In this document: one piece after another, positions 27,625 to 37,285 of the stretch | Layout: the number at the start of each line of letters is the position of its first letter | Position numbering within the stretch: the first letter of the stretch is position 1 | Assembly (NCBI RefSeq): GCF_004364435.1 | Contig: NZ_SOCT01000003.1 | Span: forward strand, 496,001 to 560,000 | DNA from: Pseudomonas sp. LP_7_YM | GTDB lineage: Bacteria > Pseudomonadota > Gammaproteobacteria > Pseudomonadales > Pseudomonadaceae | Direction of reading: 5' to 3' | DNA: 64,000 nucleotides | Made by a program: the position numbers and the translations under genes | Notes under the pieces: model-generated | The model's database searches: none | What the model saw: only the letters and a program-made list of their open reading frames with translations | What the model was told of the DNA's origin: nothing

Positions 27625-27894
27625 TCAGCCGATCACTTGAGGAATGCTGGTGTACAGGTTGGTGATGTACTCCATGAACGTGCGCACCATCCACGGGCCG
27701 ATCACGATCAGGGTGACCAGCATGACGAGCAGGCGCGGCAGGAAGCTCAGGGTCTGTTCGTTGATCTGCGTTGCAGCCTGGAACATCGACACCAGCAGGC
27801 CGACCACCAGGCTTGGCACCACGAGAATCGCCACCATGGTAGTGGTCAGCCACAGCGCTTCGCGAAACAGGTCTACAGCGACTTCCGGGGTCAT
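27625..27894 (-). CDS. fliQ: Flagellar export gate protein FliQ
   Basis: Small two-helix export gate subunit. It has 89 residues from ATG 27894 (MTPEVAVDLFREALWL), with GAGGAG eight bases upstream; the longer frame begins with GTG and lacks this ribosome site. The helices are VVPSLVVGLLVSMFQ and LLVMLVTLIVIGPWMV. The length is standard. Confidence 0.95.
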   Translation of the reverse strand: MTPEVAVDLFREALWLTTTMVAILVVPSLVVGLLVSMFQAATQINEQTLSFLPRLLVMLVTLIVIGPWMVRTFMEYITNLYTSIPQVIG

Positions 27895-27919
27895 GCCGGG
27901 CACTCCTCGTCAAACAGGT

Positions 27920-28663
27920 TCATACGCCGCCGAAACTGCCGGCCAGTGTGCCGATGATCAACGCCCAGCCATCGACCAGAACGAACAGCATGATCTTGAA
28001 CGGCAGGGAAATGATCAGGGGCGAAAGCATCATCATACCCATCGCCATCAGCACACTGGCGACGACCAGGTCGATGATCAGAAACGGGATGAAAATCATG
28101 AAGCCGATCTGAAAGGCAGTCTTCAATTCGGACGTTACGAACGCCGGGACGATGATGGTCAAGGGCGCAGCATCGGGCGTCGGAATGTCGGTGCGCTTGG
28201 ACAGGCGCATGAACAGCTCCAGATCGCTTGAGCGGGTCTGGGCCAGCATAAAGTCCTTGATTGGCACTTCAGCCTTGGCCACGGCGTCCTGAGCAGTCAT
28301 TTTTTCCGCAAGGTAGGGCTGCAACGCGTCGTTATTCACCCGATCGAACACGGGCGCCATGATGAACATGGTCAGGAACAGCGCCATGCCGGTGAGGATT
28401 TGGTTCGACGGCGTCTGTTGCAAGCCCAGGGCCTGACGCAGAATCGAAAACACGATGATGATCCGGGTGAAGCTGGTCATCAGCATGACGAACGCCGGAA
28501 TGAAACTCAGCGCCGTCATGATCAGCAGGATCTGCAGGTTGACCGAGTATTCCTGCTGCCCGTTGGCACCGGTGCCCAGGGTGATGGCCGGGATCGACAA
28601 CGGGTCGGCGGCGAACGCCAGCGGCGTAGCCAGCAGCAACAGCAGCGTCAAAACAATACGCAT
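27920..28663 (-). CDS. fliP: Flagellar export gate protein FliP
   Basis: Main ring subunit of the export pore. It has 247 residues from ATG 28663, which shares one base with the fliO stop. It has a cleavable signal sequence ([18 protein letters not shown]), then helices with [17 protein letters not shown], and the conserved [26 protein letters not shown] near the C-terminus. Confidence 0.97.
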   Translation of the reverse strand: MRIVLTLLLLLATPLAFAADPLSIPAITLGTGANGQQEYSVNLQILLIMTALSFIPAFVMLMTSFTRIIIVFSILRQALGLQQTPSNQILTGMALFLTMFIMAPVFDRVNNDALQPYLAEKMTAQDAVAKAEVPIKDFMLAQTRSSDLELFMRLSKRTDIPTPDAAPLTIIVPAFVTSELKTAFQIGFMIFIPFLIIDLVVASVLMAMGMMMLSPLIISLPFKIMLFVLVDGWALIIGTLAGSFGGV

Positions 28664-29199
28664 CAATGCTTATCCTTCTGATCCAGGTTGCCCAGCCCGC
28701 CCTTGCCTGCGCGCGGCCCAGTCACGCCTTTGTTGCCGAGCACATCCATCAGACGTCTGGCGAACTCAGGCGTGGCGTTCTGGGTCTCGGGGACCTGAAC
28801 CGGTTCATTCATCACGTGAAGCGCGGTAATGCTGCCGGGCGAAACCCCTAACAGGACCTGTTCGTTGCCCACCTGAACCAGTACCAGCCGGTCACGCGGT
28901 CCGAGGGCGCGGGAACCGACCAGCTCGATCACCTGATTACCCGCAGGCCCTGCCCGCTGAACCCGGCGCATCAGCCAGGCCAGTACGAAAATCATCCCGA
29001 CCACCAGCAACAGGCCCAGCACCAGTTGCAACAATTGACCGCCCATGCCGCTGCTCAACCCGGACACTGGCGGTACAACGACTGAAGCGGTGGCGGGAGC
29101 AGCAGGCGTGCCGGCAGTGGTTGCAGGATCGGCAGCCATCACAGCCCACGACGTGGCCAGCAGTGCCAACCCGGACAAGCCCTTCGAAAAGCGGCTCAT
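28663..29199 (-). CDS. fliO: Flagellar export accessory protein FliO
   Basis: Membrane protein that stabilises FliP during pore assembly. It has 178 residues: a signal-like N-terminus, an Ala/Pro-rich periplasmic piece, one helix ([22 protein letters not shown]) and a cytoplasmic domain with [29 protein letters not shown], the usual FliO signature. It starts directly after the fliN stop. Confidence 0.94.
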   Translation of the reverse strand: MSRFSKGLSGLALLATSWAVMAADPATTAGTPAAPATASVVVPPVSGLSSGMGGQLLQLVLGLLLVVGMIFVLAWLMRRVQRAGPAGNQVIELVGSRALGPRDRLVLVQVGNEQVLLGVSPGSITALHVMNEPVQVPETQNATPEFARRLMDVLGNKGVTGPRAGKGGLGNLDQKDKH

Positions 29200-29661
29200 T
29201 CAACGCAACTTCTTGATGCGTTCGCTCGGGCTGATCACGTCGGTAAGACGAATGCCGAACTTCTCGTTCACCACCACCACCTCACCGTGAGCGATCAGCG
29301 TACCGTTGACCAGCACGTCCAGCGGCTCGCCCGCCAGCCGGTCCAGCTCGATGACCGAGCCCTGGTTCAGCTGCAGCAGGTTGCGGATGTTGATCTCGGT
29401 GCTGCCCACTTCCATGGAAATCGATACCGGGATGTCGAGGATCACGTCCAGGTTCGGGCCGTCCAGTGACACCGGACCGTTGTTCTTCGGCACACTGCCG
29501 AACTCCTCCATCGTCAGGCGATTGGTCGAGTTCCCGGCATCGGCAGCCAGCAGCGCATCGATGTCCGCCTGACCACCCTCTCCGGCTTCACCCAACGCCG
29601 CAGCCCACTCGTCGGCCAGTGCCTGATCGTCTGCGGAGTTCATTTCGTTTTCATCAGCCAT
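29200..29661 (-). CDS. fliN: Flagellar C-ring protein FliN
   Basis: Switch-complex subunit that with FliM forms the rotor C ring and docks FliH. It has 153 residues: an acidic variable N-terminus (1-70) and the SpoA/SurA-like core (about 75-150) with ILDIPVSISMEVGSTEI, LLQLNQGSVIELDRLAGEPLDVLVNG and FGIRLTDVIS. fliM ends 64 bases upstream. Confidence 0.96.
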   Translation of the reverse strand: MADENEMNSADDQALADEWAAALGEAGEGGQADIDALLAADAGNSTNRLTMEEFGSVPKNNGPVSLDGPNLDVILDIPVSISMEVGSTEINIRNLLQLNQGSVIELDRLAGEPLDVLVNGTLIAHGEVVVVNEKFGIRLTDVISPSERIKKLR

Positions 29662-29725
29662 GATTGTCCTCGGGGAGCAATAGCAATTCGTTTTTACAGC
29701 ACATTCTTAAGCTGACGACAGAACG

Positions 29726-30694
29726 TCAGCGGCGTTCTACCGGCTCGATCACTTGCAGGGCCAGATTGCCCTTGTGCGAACCGAGCTTGACCTTGAACGA
29801 CGGCACGCCATTGGCGCGCATGACCAGTTGATCGTTCAGCTCGACCGGAATCACATCGCCCGGCTGCATGTGCAGGATGTCCCGCAACTTGAGCTGACGC
29901 CTGGCTACCGTGGCACTCAACGGTACTGACACATCCAGAACGTCCTGCTTGAGGGCGTTGACCCAGCGCTCGTCCTGATCGTCCAGGTCGGACTGGAAAC
30001 CGGCGTCGAGCATTTCACGCACCGGTTCGATCATCGAATACGGCATGGTCACGTGCAGGTCGCCGCCACCGCCATCGAGTTCGATGTGAAAAGTCGACAC
30101 CACAATCGCTTCGCTCGGGCCGACGATGTTGGCCATGGCCGGGTTCACTTCCGAGTTGATGTACTCGAAGTTGACTTCCATGACGGCCTGCCAGGCTTCC
30201 TTCAGGTCGATGAACGCCTGATCCAGCACGATGCGCACCACGCGCAATTCAGTCGGGGTGAACTCCCGGCCTTCGATCTTGGCGTGACGGCCATCGCCAC
30301 CGAAGAAGTTGTCCACCAGCTTGAACACCAGCTTGGCGTCAAGGATGAACAACGCGGTGCCGCGCAGCGGCTTGATCTTGACCAGATTCAGACTGGTGGG
30401 CACATACAGCGAATGCACGTATTCGCCGAACTTCATGACCTGCACGCCACCGACCGCGACATCCGCAGAGCGGCGCAGCAGGTTGAACATGCTGATACGG
30501 GTATAACGGGCGAAGCGCTCGTTGATCATTTCCAGGGTTGGCATGCGTCCGCGGACGATGCGGTCCTGGCTGGTCAGGTCGTAACTCTTGACGCTGCCAG
30601 GCTCCATAACGCTTTCGGTCTGTACCAGACCATCGTCTACGCCATGCAACAGCGCGTCGATCTCATCCTGGGACAGCAGGTCTTGCACGGCCAT
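29726..30694 (-). CDS. fliM: Flagellar motor switch protein FliM
   Basis: Rotor protein that binds CheY-P and reverses or stops the motor. It has 322 residues: the N-terminal CheY-binding peptide LSQDEIDALLHGV (residues 7-19), the middle domain with the conserved GGxG-like turn VGGVQVMKFGEYVHSL, and the C-terminal SpoA fold. It starts nine bases after fliL. Its N-peptide closely resembles the CheA repeats. Confidence 0.97.
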   Translation of the reverse strand: MAVQDLLSQDEIDALLHGVDDGLVQTESVMEPGSVKSYDLTSQDRIVRGRMPTLEMINERFARYTRISMFNLLRRSADVAVGGVQVMKFGEYVHSLYVPTSLNLVKIKPLRGTALFILDAKLVFKLVDNFFGGDGRHAKIEGREFTPTELRVVRIVLDQAFIDLKEAWQAVMEVNFEYINSEVNPAMANIVGPSEAIVVSTFHIELDGGGGDLHVTMPYSMIEPVREMLDAGFQSDLDDQDERWVNALKQDVLDVSVPLSATVARRQLKLRDILHMQPGDVIPVELNDQLVMRANGVPSFKVKLGSHKGNLALQVIEPVERR

Positions 30695-30703
30695 GTCGTG
30701 GTC

Positions 30704-31207
30704 CTACTGCAATACGTAGTTAGTGAAAAGCAGCTGTTCGATGACGCTTTTGCCAAGCTCTTTCTGGCCGACTTCCTGCACCACCGCAGCGGCTTTCTGG
30801 CGCAGCATTTCCATGCCCACCGGCGTTGCGAGCGTGTCGAACGGCTGCCCGGAGAACATCATGACAAGGTTATTGCGAATGACCGGCATGTGCACTTTCA
30901 ACGCGTCCATATCGGCGTGGTCACGCGCCAGCAAGGTAATGCTGACCTGCATGTAGCGCTGGCGGCCGTTGACGTTGTAGTTGACGACGAAAGGTGGCGT
31001 CAGTGGTTCGAAAACCGCTTCCTTCTTGGCGTTGGCAGCGTCGGCCGCGAGCGCCGGATCAGGCTTGCTCTCGGCCTTGTGCATGATGAACCAGGTTGCG
31101 CCAACCGACAGACCGATGGCCAGCAGCAGGCCCACCACCACAAAAATGATGATCTTCAGCTTGCCTTTCTTCGCCGGGTCTTTAACTGCGTCGTCGCTCT
31201 TCGCCAT
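30704..31207 (-). CDS. fliL: Flagellar basal-body-associated protein FliL
   Basis: Single-pass membrane protein around the stators. It has 167 residues: a basic cytoplasmic start (MAKSDDAVKDPAKKGK), one helix (LKIIIFVVVGLLLAIGLSVG) and a periplasmic domain with FVVNYNVNGRQRYMQVSITLLAR. It heads the fliLMNOPQR-flhB operon behind a strong sigma-54 promoter. Confidence 0.94.
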   Translation of the reverse strand: MAKSDDAVKDPAKKGKLKIIIFVVVGLLLAIGLSVGATWFIMHKAESKPDPALAADAANAKKEAVFEPLTPPFVVNYNVNGRQRYMQVSITLLARDHADMDALKVHMPVIRNNLVMMFSGQPFDTLATPVGMEMLRQKAAAVVQEVGQKELGKSVIEQLLFTNYVLQ

Positions 31208-31259
31208 GCCAATAATCCGTCACTATCCAAGGGGTTCGGTGCTGCGTGACAGAGCAAGA

Positions 31260-31274
31260 GCAAGGGTTGTGCCA
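31260..31274 (-). promoter_or_regulatory. Sigma-54 promoter of the fliL operon
   Basis: Minus strand TGGCACAACCCTTGC followed by T, an almost perfect -24/-12 element (TGGCAC, then TTGC at the right spacing). It lies 53-67 bases before the fliL ATG, giving a start point near 31249. FleQ or FleR would be the activator. Confidence 0.85.
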
Positions 31275-31407
31275 GAAACGCAGTAACGAGCTGCGAGCGT
31301 TGAGCGTCGAAAAACGCAAAAGCGGTGAGCGCCCGGAATACGTGTCCTGACGACCACCGCTCTTGATCTTGCTTGCACTTGCCGACTGGAGCTTCAACTC
31401 GCTATTG

Positions 31408-31428
31408 CTGACGCCCAGGTGGCGTCAG
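31408..31428 (-). other. Small hairpin over the fliK stop codon
   Basis: CTGACGCC and GGCGTCAG pair perfectly around a five-base loop. No T run follows on the minus strand, so it is a weak terminator candidate between fliK and the fliL promoter region. Confidence 0.35.
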
Positions 31429-32846
31429 GCGTAGTAATCGACCGCGCTGGAGCCAATGACCGTCAGCGGCGCGCTGGCCGCGGCGCTGGCTGCATCCACC
31501 GGCGCGCCGTCGGCAATCAGGTCGCTGCCACCGGAACCACCGGAGCCGCTGCCGCCATTGCCACGCCCGTCACCACCTGACTGCTGCTGGGCTTGTTGCT
31601 GCCAGCCCTGAGACTGATCCGAGACGTTGACGTTGACCTGCCCCATGCCCTGCTGGACAAAGGAATCACGCAAACGCGACATCTGGCTTTCCAGCGCTTC
31701 ACGCACGCCCACATGGGCGCTCATAAAGGTCACTTGGGTCTGCTGATCCGCCGCCATATTGACGCGAATGTCCAGCCGGCCGAGCTCAGCTGGCTGCAAC
31801 TGAATATCGGCCTGCTTGAGGTTCTGGCTGGACAAATACATGACGCGGTTCACCACGCCTTCGGTCCAGCCACCTTGGTTCATGGCCAGCGGCTGGTTAA
31901 TCAATGGAGCGGACGCCGGGGCATTGTTCTTCATTTGAGCGGCCTGAGACAGCGCAGCCAGACGCTCGGCGAAGTTGTCCACACGCGTGTCACTGGTGGC
32001 ATCCTTGACATCTTTCAGGCCATCTGCAAGCAAGCCGCCGAAGGCCTTGTCACCGCCGCCTTCGGTTGTGCTCTTGTCTACCGGCTGATCGCCCAATGCC
32101 GCCAGATTAGCGGTCAGCAGCTGTGCAGGATCTGCATTCGGGTTCTGCGTTCCGGAGGTCTTGCTCGCCTCGCTACCGGTCGCCTGAGCCGTTTGCCGGG
32201 TTTTGTTTTCCAGCGCGACCTGCACCGCTGTCAACCCTTCTAGCGGGTCGGCCGAAGGATCGAATTTATCGTCGCCGCCTTCCGTCAGCGCATCGCCCAC
32301 AGGCGCCTGGACCACCGGCTGCGCCACGCCTGTCGCAGCCGCAGCCAGCAAAGCCGGATCGACCACCGGCTGAGCCTCCACCACCGGTGGAGGCACGGGT
32401 GCCGAGGGCACTGCCACAAGCAACGTCGGATCGACGGGCGGATCGGTCACCGGCGTATCGGCCACGGAGGTGTCGTCGGCCAGACTTTCGTCCGAATCGT
32501 CATCAGGCTTTTCTTTGGAATCGCCATTGCTGTCCGGGTCCGACTTGTCGTGAACCGCCTTGGCAGGCAAACCATTGCCGTTATCGGCAACCGTCTTGTC
32601 GGGAGCGGAAGTCGAATGACCGGCGCTGTTCTTGCTGTCAGCCGTCGGACTCTTGGCGCTGGAAGGCTTTGCAGGGCTCTGGTCGACAGTGTTCGGCGCA
32701 GGCGTGGCCTGCTTGGCGAACACGCTGGAAAAGCTGGAAGTGCCGCCCTTGACGGGGTCCGGCGCCTTTACCGCTGTGGCGGCGCTGGCTTTCTGCGCTT
32801 TTGCAGCTGTCAAAGCCGTCAGTAAAGGATTGTTGGCGAGTGCCAT
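31425..32846 (-). CDS. fliK: Flagellar hook-length control protein FliK
   Basis: Secreted molecular ruler that triggers the FlhB switch. It has 473 residues from ATG 32846, with GGAG upstream. The first 300 residues are low complexity (Ala/Pro/Asp/Ser/Lys), the expected ruler part. The C-terminal domain (about 330-425) has IQLQPAELGRLDIRVNMAAD and VREALESQMSRLRDSFVQQG, and the tail is Gly/Ser-rich. The stop codon overlaps a small hairpin. It is the first of two FliK-family genes here; the other is at 6989. Confidence 0.95.
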   Translation of the reverse strand: MALANNPLLTALTAAKAQKASAATAVKAPDPVKGGTSSFSSVFAKQATPAPNTVDQSPAKPSSAKSPTADSKNSAGHSTSAPDKTVADNGNGLPAKAVHDKSDPDSNGDSKEKPDDDSDESLADDTSVADTPVTDPPVDPTLLVAVPSAPVPPPVVEAQPVVDPALLAAAATGVAQPVVQAPVGDALTEGGDDKFDPSADPLEGLTAVQVALENKTRQTAQATGSEASKTSGTQNPNADPAQLLTANLAALGDQPVDKSTTEGGGDKAFGGLLADGLKDVKDATSDTRVDNFAERLAALSQAAQMKNNAPASAPLINQPLAMNQGGWTEGVVNRVMYLSSQNLKQADIQLQPAELGRLDIRVNMAADQQTQVTFMSAHVGVREALESQMSRLRDSFVQQGMGQVNVNVSDQSQGWQQQAQQQSGGDGRGNGGSGSGGSGGSDLIADGAPVDAASAAASAPLTVIGSSAVDYYA

Positions 32847-32904
32847 GTTGATCTCCGCAAGAGCACGATTACACACAGATCAAGCAAATGGCGGGCCAAC
32901 GTCG

Positions 32905-32925
32905 AACGCTATCGCAAATAGCGTT
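32905..32925 (-). other. Perfect hairpin at the hptB stop
   Basis: AACGCTAT and ATAGCGTT form an eight-base stem with loop CGCAA, overlapping the last bases of hptB. It has no U tract, so it is an RNA-end or stability element at best. Confidence 0.35.
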
Positions 32926-33316
32926 AATGGCGAATAAGTGTGGTCTGCAATTCAATGTCGAACATTTCACGCACCGCGCGGAATTCATAGTCGATCGCCT
33001 CGACCAATTGCGTCACCCGCGAGGCGCTGATCGCGGCCTGCCCGCGGACCAGTTCTTCCAGCTGTCGGCACAGCTCGGCCAGATGAGCGGCACCCATGTT
33101 GCTGCTGCTGCCTTTGAAGCTGTGGGCCATCATGCCCAACTGATGCAGCTGAGCCGCCGAGGCCGGAGAGAAATCAGAGGCCTGGATCACCCCGTTCAAG
33201 TCCATGATCCGGGTTTCCGAATCCCTGATGAAGATAGTCAGCAATGCCGGATATTCAGTCTCCATCACATCGCGCAAGGTACTGAGCACCGCCAGATCCA
33301 CATGATTTTGCAACAC
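32924..33316 (-). CDS. hptB: Histidine phosphotransfer protein HptB
   Basis: HPt relay protein that passes phosphate to HsbR. It has 130 residues, all helical, with the phosphohistidine in MMAHSFKGSSSNMG (H65). The start is GTG 33316, which has AGGAG seven bases upstream. The gene lies directly before hsbR in transcription order reversed, and beside hsbA. In P. aeruginosa the homologues (PA3345-3347) control swarming and biofilm through FlgM and receive phosphate from RetS-class hybrid kinases. I infer the same here. Confidence 0.82.
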   Translation of the reverse strand: MLQNHVDLAVLSTLRDVMETEYPALLTIFIRDSETRIMDLNGVIQASDFSPASAAQLHQLGMMAHSFKGSSSNMGAAHLAELCRQLEELVRGQAAISASRVTQLVEAIDYEFRAVREMFDIELQTTLIRH

Positions 33317-33346
33317 TTGTTCGCTCCTTGATCAAGATTTGCGCGA

Positions 33347-35059
33347 TTATGCCAGAGCCTCCCATGCAAACTCCACAGATGCGGTACGGCCGTCTTCAGA
33401 CCATTGACAGCGATCACTGAGCTGGCGGACCAGGCTCAACCCTCTGCCCGACAACTGGTCGACCGCCGGCGGCAGCGCCAGCGTGTGCTCGGCGTCGAAA
33501 CCCCGGCCGCTGTCGTGCACCTGAACCGTCAGGCGCCCGCCCTGCGACACCGGGACTATCTGAAAACTGATGCGGATAAAACCATCCTCCAGCGCGTCCA
33601 GCCGCTCACCTCGCTGCTGGTAGTAAAGGGCGAATCCTTCGGCATCACGCTTGAGCGCAGAATCCAGGCCCAGGACACCATGCTCCAGGGCGTTGCTGTA
33701 CAGCTCGGCCAGCACGACATACAGCTCGCTGCTTTGCTGACGCAGGCCGTGAACCTCCTGCAAAAGCTGCAACAGATAAGGCAGAGGATTAAACCGTTTA
33801 AGGGTCGAGGCACGGAATTCGAAACTCGCCGACCAATCCAGTGGGCTGGAATCGCCGCTGTCAGTGTAGATCACCGACGGCGGACCCAAGGATTCCGGCT
33901 CCGTGAAGCCGACTTCGAGCATGCTCACGTCGTCGCGAACCTGCCCGCGAAAACGTGCAAGGGACCACTGTACCTCTTCGATCAGCGTCGCGGGGTTGCG
34001 ATTGGAGACCAACACATTCTGTAGACGCCGAGCGCCGAACATCTCCCCACTTTCGTCGGTACTGTCCACCACACCGTCGGATAGCAGAAATACCCGGTCA
34101 CCGGCGGCAAAGGGATAAACCTGTGTGTTGTCATCGAAACTGCTGGCGCTTAGCACACCCAACGGCAAGTGCGCCGAAATGAGTGATGTGTGGGGTCGCC
34201 CGTCACTGTGCAGCAGGTAGCCATCCGGCAGTCCGCCATTCCAGACTTCGACCAGTTGCTGCTTGAAGTTCACGCAGATCAGCGCAGCGCAACAGAACAT
34301 ATCGACCGGGAGAATGCGCTTGAGCTTGGCATTCATCTCGCGCAGGGTTTCCGGAAGTCCGTAACCCTTGGCCGTCATGCCATAGAACACTTCGGCCAGC
34401 GGCATGGCACCGACTGCCGCCGGCAAGCCATGGCCGGTAAAGTCGCCAAGCAACACGTGCATGTTGCCGGAGGGTGCCCAGGCCGCCAGCAGCAGATCAC
34501 CATTGAACAGTGCGTAAGGGGACTGCAGGTAGCGAATGTTTGGCGCACCCAGGCAGCCGGAATGGGCAATCTGATCGAATACTGCCTTGGCCACGCGCTG
34601 TTCGTTAAGCAGGTATTTATGATGCCGGGCGATCAGGTCGCGCTGTTGCAGAACCGTTTCCTGCAACAGCCGCAAACGGTTCATCGCATTGATTTTGGCG
34701 GCCAGCACCACTTGGTTATAAGGCTTGGCGACGAAGTCATCCCCCCCTGCATCCAGGCAACGCGCCAGGGCTTCGCCTTCAGTCAGGGCGGTCAGAAAAA
34801 TGATCGGGACCAGTGATTCGCCAGCCAGCACCTTGATTCGGCGCGCGGCCTCGAAACCGTCCATGACCGGCATCAAGGCGTCCATCAACACCAGCTGCGG
34901 GCGGTGCTGTTCGAACATTTCTACGGCCTGGGCTCCATTGCAGGCCCTCAGCACTTCATGCCCCTGGCGATTGATGATCGCCGAGAGCAGCAGGCGGTCG
35001 CTTTCATTGTCATCGGCGATGAGAATCGCCAGGCGCTCGGGCGGTGCGGAACCCACCAT
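33347..35059 (-). CDS. hsbR: Response regulator/PP2C phosphatase/anti-sigma kinase HsbR
   Basis: A 570-residue three-domain switch protein. The receiver (1-125) has the phospho-aspartate in LVLMDALMPVMDG. The SpoIIE-type PP2C phosphatase (about 180-390) has LLGDFTGHGLPAA, FLLSDGVVDSTDES and RDDVSMLEV. The HATPase_c kinase (about 430-570) has VLAELYSNALEHG and VHDSGRGFD. It partners HsbA: one domain phosphorylates, the other dephosphorylates it. It shares one base with the hsbA stop (TGATG). A generic SpoIIE regulator is the only alternative reading. Confidence 0.86.
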   Translation of the reverse strand: MVGSAPPERLAILIADDNESDRLLLSAIINRQGHEVLRACNGAQAVEMFEQHRPQLVLMDALMPVMDGFEAARRIKVLAGESLVPIIFLTALTEGEALARCLDAGGDDFVAKPYNQVVLAAKINAMNRLRLLQETVLQQRDLIARHHKYLLNEQRVAKAVFDQIAHSGCLGAPNIRYLQSPYALFNGDLLLAAWAPSGNMHVLLGDFTGHGLPAAVGAMPLAEVFYGMTAKGYGLPETLREMNAKLKRILPVDMFCCAALICVNFKQQLVEVWNGGLPDGYLLHSDGRPHTSLISAHLPLGVLSASSFDDNTQVYPFAAGDRVFLLSDGVVDSTDESGEMFGARRLQNVLVSNRNPATLIEEVQWSLARFRGQVRDDVSMLEVGFTEPESLGPPSVIYTDSGDSSPLDWSASFEFRASTLKRFNPLPYLLQLLQEVHGLRQQSSELYVVLAELYSNALEHGVLGLDSALKRDAEGFALYYQQRGERLDALEDGFIRISFQIVPVSQGGRLTVQVHDSGRGFDAEHTLALPPAVDQLSGRGLSLVRQLSDRCQWSEDGRTASVEFAWEALA

Positions 35060-35361
35060 CAGAGAATGCGAAAAAGTTTGGAGAAATTGGAAATGCTGAG
35101 GATTTTATTGACGTCGGGAGCGCAGTTTTTCAACTGCACGTCTGCATCTTCACCGCCAGCATGGTCGCGCAACAGCAAGAGCATACCCAGCGCCGAGCTG
35201 TCGATGTAGGTGGTGTCCTTGAGATCGACCACAAAATGTTTGGCCCTGTTCTCGTTTTCGTAGGCGCTGCGGAAATCCTGATGCTTCGAAAAATCGAAGC
35301 GTCCCTTGATAATAATGGTCAGTTGCTGCCCGTCGGGAGAGTGCTGGAAGGTTACCGACAT
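35059..35361 (-). CDS. hsbA: STAS-domain anti-anti-sigma factor HsbA
   Basis: A 100-residue STAS protein from ATG 35361 (MSVTFQHSPDG), with the phosphorylatable serine in YIDSSALGMLLL (S55/S56). The longer frame adds 16 residues with no homology. Homologues bind FlgM when unphosphorylated, freeing FliA, and the diguanylate cyclase HsbD when phosphorylated. Translation continues into hsbR through a one-base overlap. Confidence 0.85.
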   Translation of the reverse strand: MSVTFQHSPDGQQLTIIIKGRFDFSKHQDFRSAYENENRAKHFVVDLKDTTYIDSSALGMLLLLRDHAGGEDADVQLKNCAPDVNKILSISNFSKLFRIL

Positions 35362-35470
35362 ATCAAATTCCTTATATGAAACGGCGTCAGACGTTTGAAG
35401 GTGTAGCACCGGTTATGTAACGCGGCAACTGCAAGATTGCGGTTGTGAACCCAAACCGACGCTCAAGAAA

Positions 35471-35920
35471 TCAGAACTGCTCCTGCCGTGGCAGCCGCTG
35501 GGACAGTTCGTCCAGCAGCTTCTGCTCACGCTTGTCCTCCAGCGCGCGGGCTTCGTCGATGTAGCGCTGCACGAGTTTGCGCAGCCCCTCCACCCGCGCA
35601 TAGGCCTTTTGCCATTCGCCGCGAGCCTTGCTCAGATTGTTCTGATGCCAGCTCAGGCTCTGACGCTGCTGACTGACGGCGGTCTCCAGCTGATTGAGGA
35701 AGCGCTGGTAGTTCATTAACCACTGGCCGGAAACCCCGTGAGCACCCTTGTCGATCCACTGCTGCTGGTAGTCGGAGCGAAACTTTTCCAGTTCGCCGAG
35801 TTTGGTTTCGGCCAGCCGGACCTGCCCCTGAAAATGCCCCAGCCGCTGGACGGCGGCTTTCTCGGCTTTTTCTGCCATTTCCACCACTGGCGCCAGGCGG
35901 GACGCACGCGTTAGCGCCAT
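35471..35920 (-). CDS. fliJ: Flagellar export chaperone FliJ
   Basis: Coiled-coil stalk of the FliI ATPase that links it to FlhA. It has 149 residues, almost entirely helical with heptads (LAETKLGELEKFRSDYQQQW, RQSLSWHQNNLSKARGEWQKAY). The length is normal. It starts six bases after the fliI stop. Confidence 0.93.
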   Translation of the reverse strand: MALTRASRLAPVVEMAEKAEKAAVQRLGHFQGQVRLAETKLGELEKFRSDYQQQWIDKGAHGVSGQWLMNYQRFLNQLETAVSQQRQSLSWHQNNLSKARGEWQKAYARVEGLRKLVQRYIDEARALEDKREQKLLDELSQRLPRQEQF

Positions 35921-35926
35921 GACTTA

Positions 35927-37285
35927 TCAGCTCCCGCCCTGTGGACTGAAGATCTTCGCCAACTGAGCTTCGCTGCTTTGCATGCTTTCGTTGTCGTGCA
36001 GACCCTGACGCAGGTACTGCACCAACTGCGGCTGCAGGTTGATCGCCAGATCGGTTTCGCGATCACCGCCGGCCACATAAGCGCCGACGCTGATCAGGTC
36101 GCGACTCTGCTGATAACGCGACCACAGCTGCTTGAAATACTGCGCCTGAACCATGTGCTGAGGGTCGACCACCGATGGCATGACCCGACTGATGGACGCC
36201 TCTATGTCGATGGCCGGATAATGCCCCTCCTCCGCAAGACGCCGGGACAGCACGATGTGGCCGTCGAGCACACCTCGCGCCGAGTCGGCGATCGGGTCCT
36301 GCTGATCGTCACCTTCGGACAGCACCGTGTAGAACGCGGTGATCGAGCCTCCGCCCTTTTCGGCGTTGCCGGCACGCTCCACCAGCTTGGGCAGCTTGGC
36401 GAATACCGAAGGCGGGTAACCCTTGGTCGCTGGCGGCTCGCCGATGGCAAGGGCAATCTCCCGCTGGGCCTGAGCGAAACGGGTCAGCGAGTCCATCAGC
36501 AACAGGACGTTCTTGCCCTTATCACGAAAATATTCGGCAATGCGCGTGCAGTACATGGCCGCGCGCAAGCGCATGAGCGGCGCGTCGTCGGCTGGAGAAG
36601 CGACGACCACCGAGCGCTTGAGACCTTCTTCGCCAAGAATGTGTTCGATGAATTCCTTGACCTCACGACCCCGCTCACCGATCAGCCCGACGACGATGAT
36701 GTCGGCCTCGGTAAAGCGGGTCATCATCCCCAGCAGCACACTTTTGCCCACGCCCGTACCGGCGAACAGACCAAGTCGCTGGCCGCGGCCGACTGTGAGC
36801 AAACCGTTGATGCAGCGGATGCCGACGTCCAGCGGCTGGCTGATCGGGTCACGCTTGAGCGGATTGATGATCGGCCCGTCCAGCGGTATCCAGTCTTCAG
36901 CCTTCATGCCGCCCTTGCCGTCCAGCGGACGTCCGGCGCCGTCGAGCACCCGACCGAGCATGGTCATGCCCATCGGCAAACGACCCGTGTCCGCCAGCGG
37001 TACGACGCGAGCGCCGGGAGCAATGCCCGCGACGCTGCCCACCGGCATCAGGAACACCTTGCCACCGGCAAAACCCATGACTTCGGCTTCGACTTCCACC
37101 GGATGATGGCTGTCGTCGTTGATCACCACACACCGACTGCCCATGGCCGCACGCAGGCCTTCGGCCTCCAGCGTCAGCCCCACCATACGTAGCAAGCGGC
37201 CTTCGACCACGGGCTGAACAGGCAAGGTGATGGCGTCGGCGTAGGTGCTCAGACGTTTGCCGAAGCTGGTGCGCTCAAGAAGCAT
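35927..37285 (-). CDS. fliI: Flagellar export ATPase FliI
   Basis: F1-beta-like hexameric ATPase of the export apparatus. It has 452 residues: Walker [10 protein letters not shown] (174-182), [13 protein letters not shown], Walker [19 protein letters not shown], and the conserved [16 protein letters not shown]. It overlaps the end of fliH by 11 bases. Confidence 0.97.
   Translation of the reverse strand: MLLERTSFGKRLSTYADAITLPVQPVVEGRLLRMVGLTLEAEGLRAAMGSRCVVINDDSHHPVEVEAEVMGFAGGKVFLMPVGSVAGIAPGARVVPLADTGRLPMGMTMLGRVLDGAGRPLDGKGGMKAEDWIPLDGPIINPLKRDPISQPLDVGIRCINGLLTVGRGQRLGLFAGTGVGKSVLLGMMTRFTEADIIVVGLIGERGREVKEFIEHILGEEGLKRSVVVASPADDAPLMRLRAAMYCTRIAEYFRDKGKNVLLLMDSLTRFAQAQREIALAIGEPPATKGYPPSVFAKLPKLVERAGNAEKGGGSITAFYTVLSEGDDQQDPIADSARGVLDGHIVLSRRLAEEGHYPAIDIEASISRVMPSVVDPQHMVQAQYFKQLWSRYQQSRDLISVGAYVAGGDRETDLAINLQPQLVQYLRQGLHDNESMQSSEAQLAKIFSPQGGS

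Noticed and set aside
31310..31370. AGCGGTG/CACCGCT inverted repeat between fliK and fliL
   Set aside because: Seven-base arms with a long loop and no T run; not distinguishable from chance.
32581..32588. TTATCGGC, a sigma-28 -10 complement, inside fliK
   Set aside because: Lies within a certain coding region, has no -35 partner at 15 bases and no gene start behind it.
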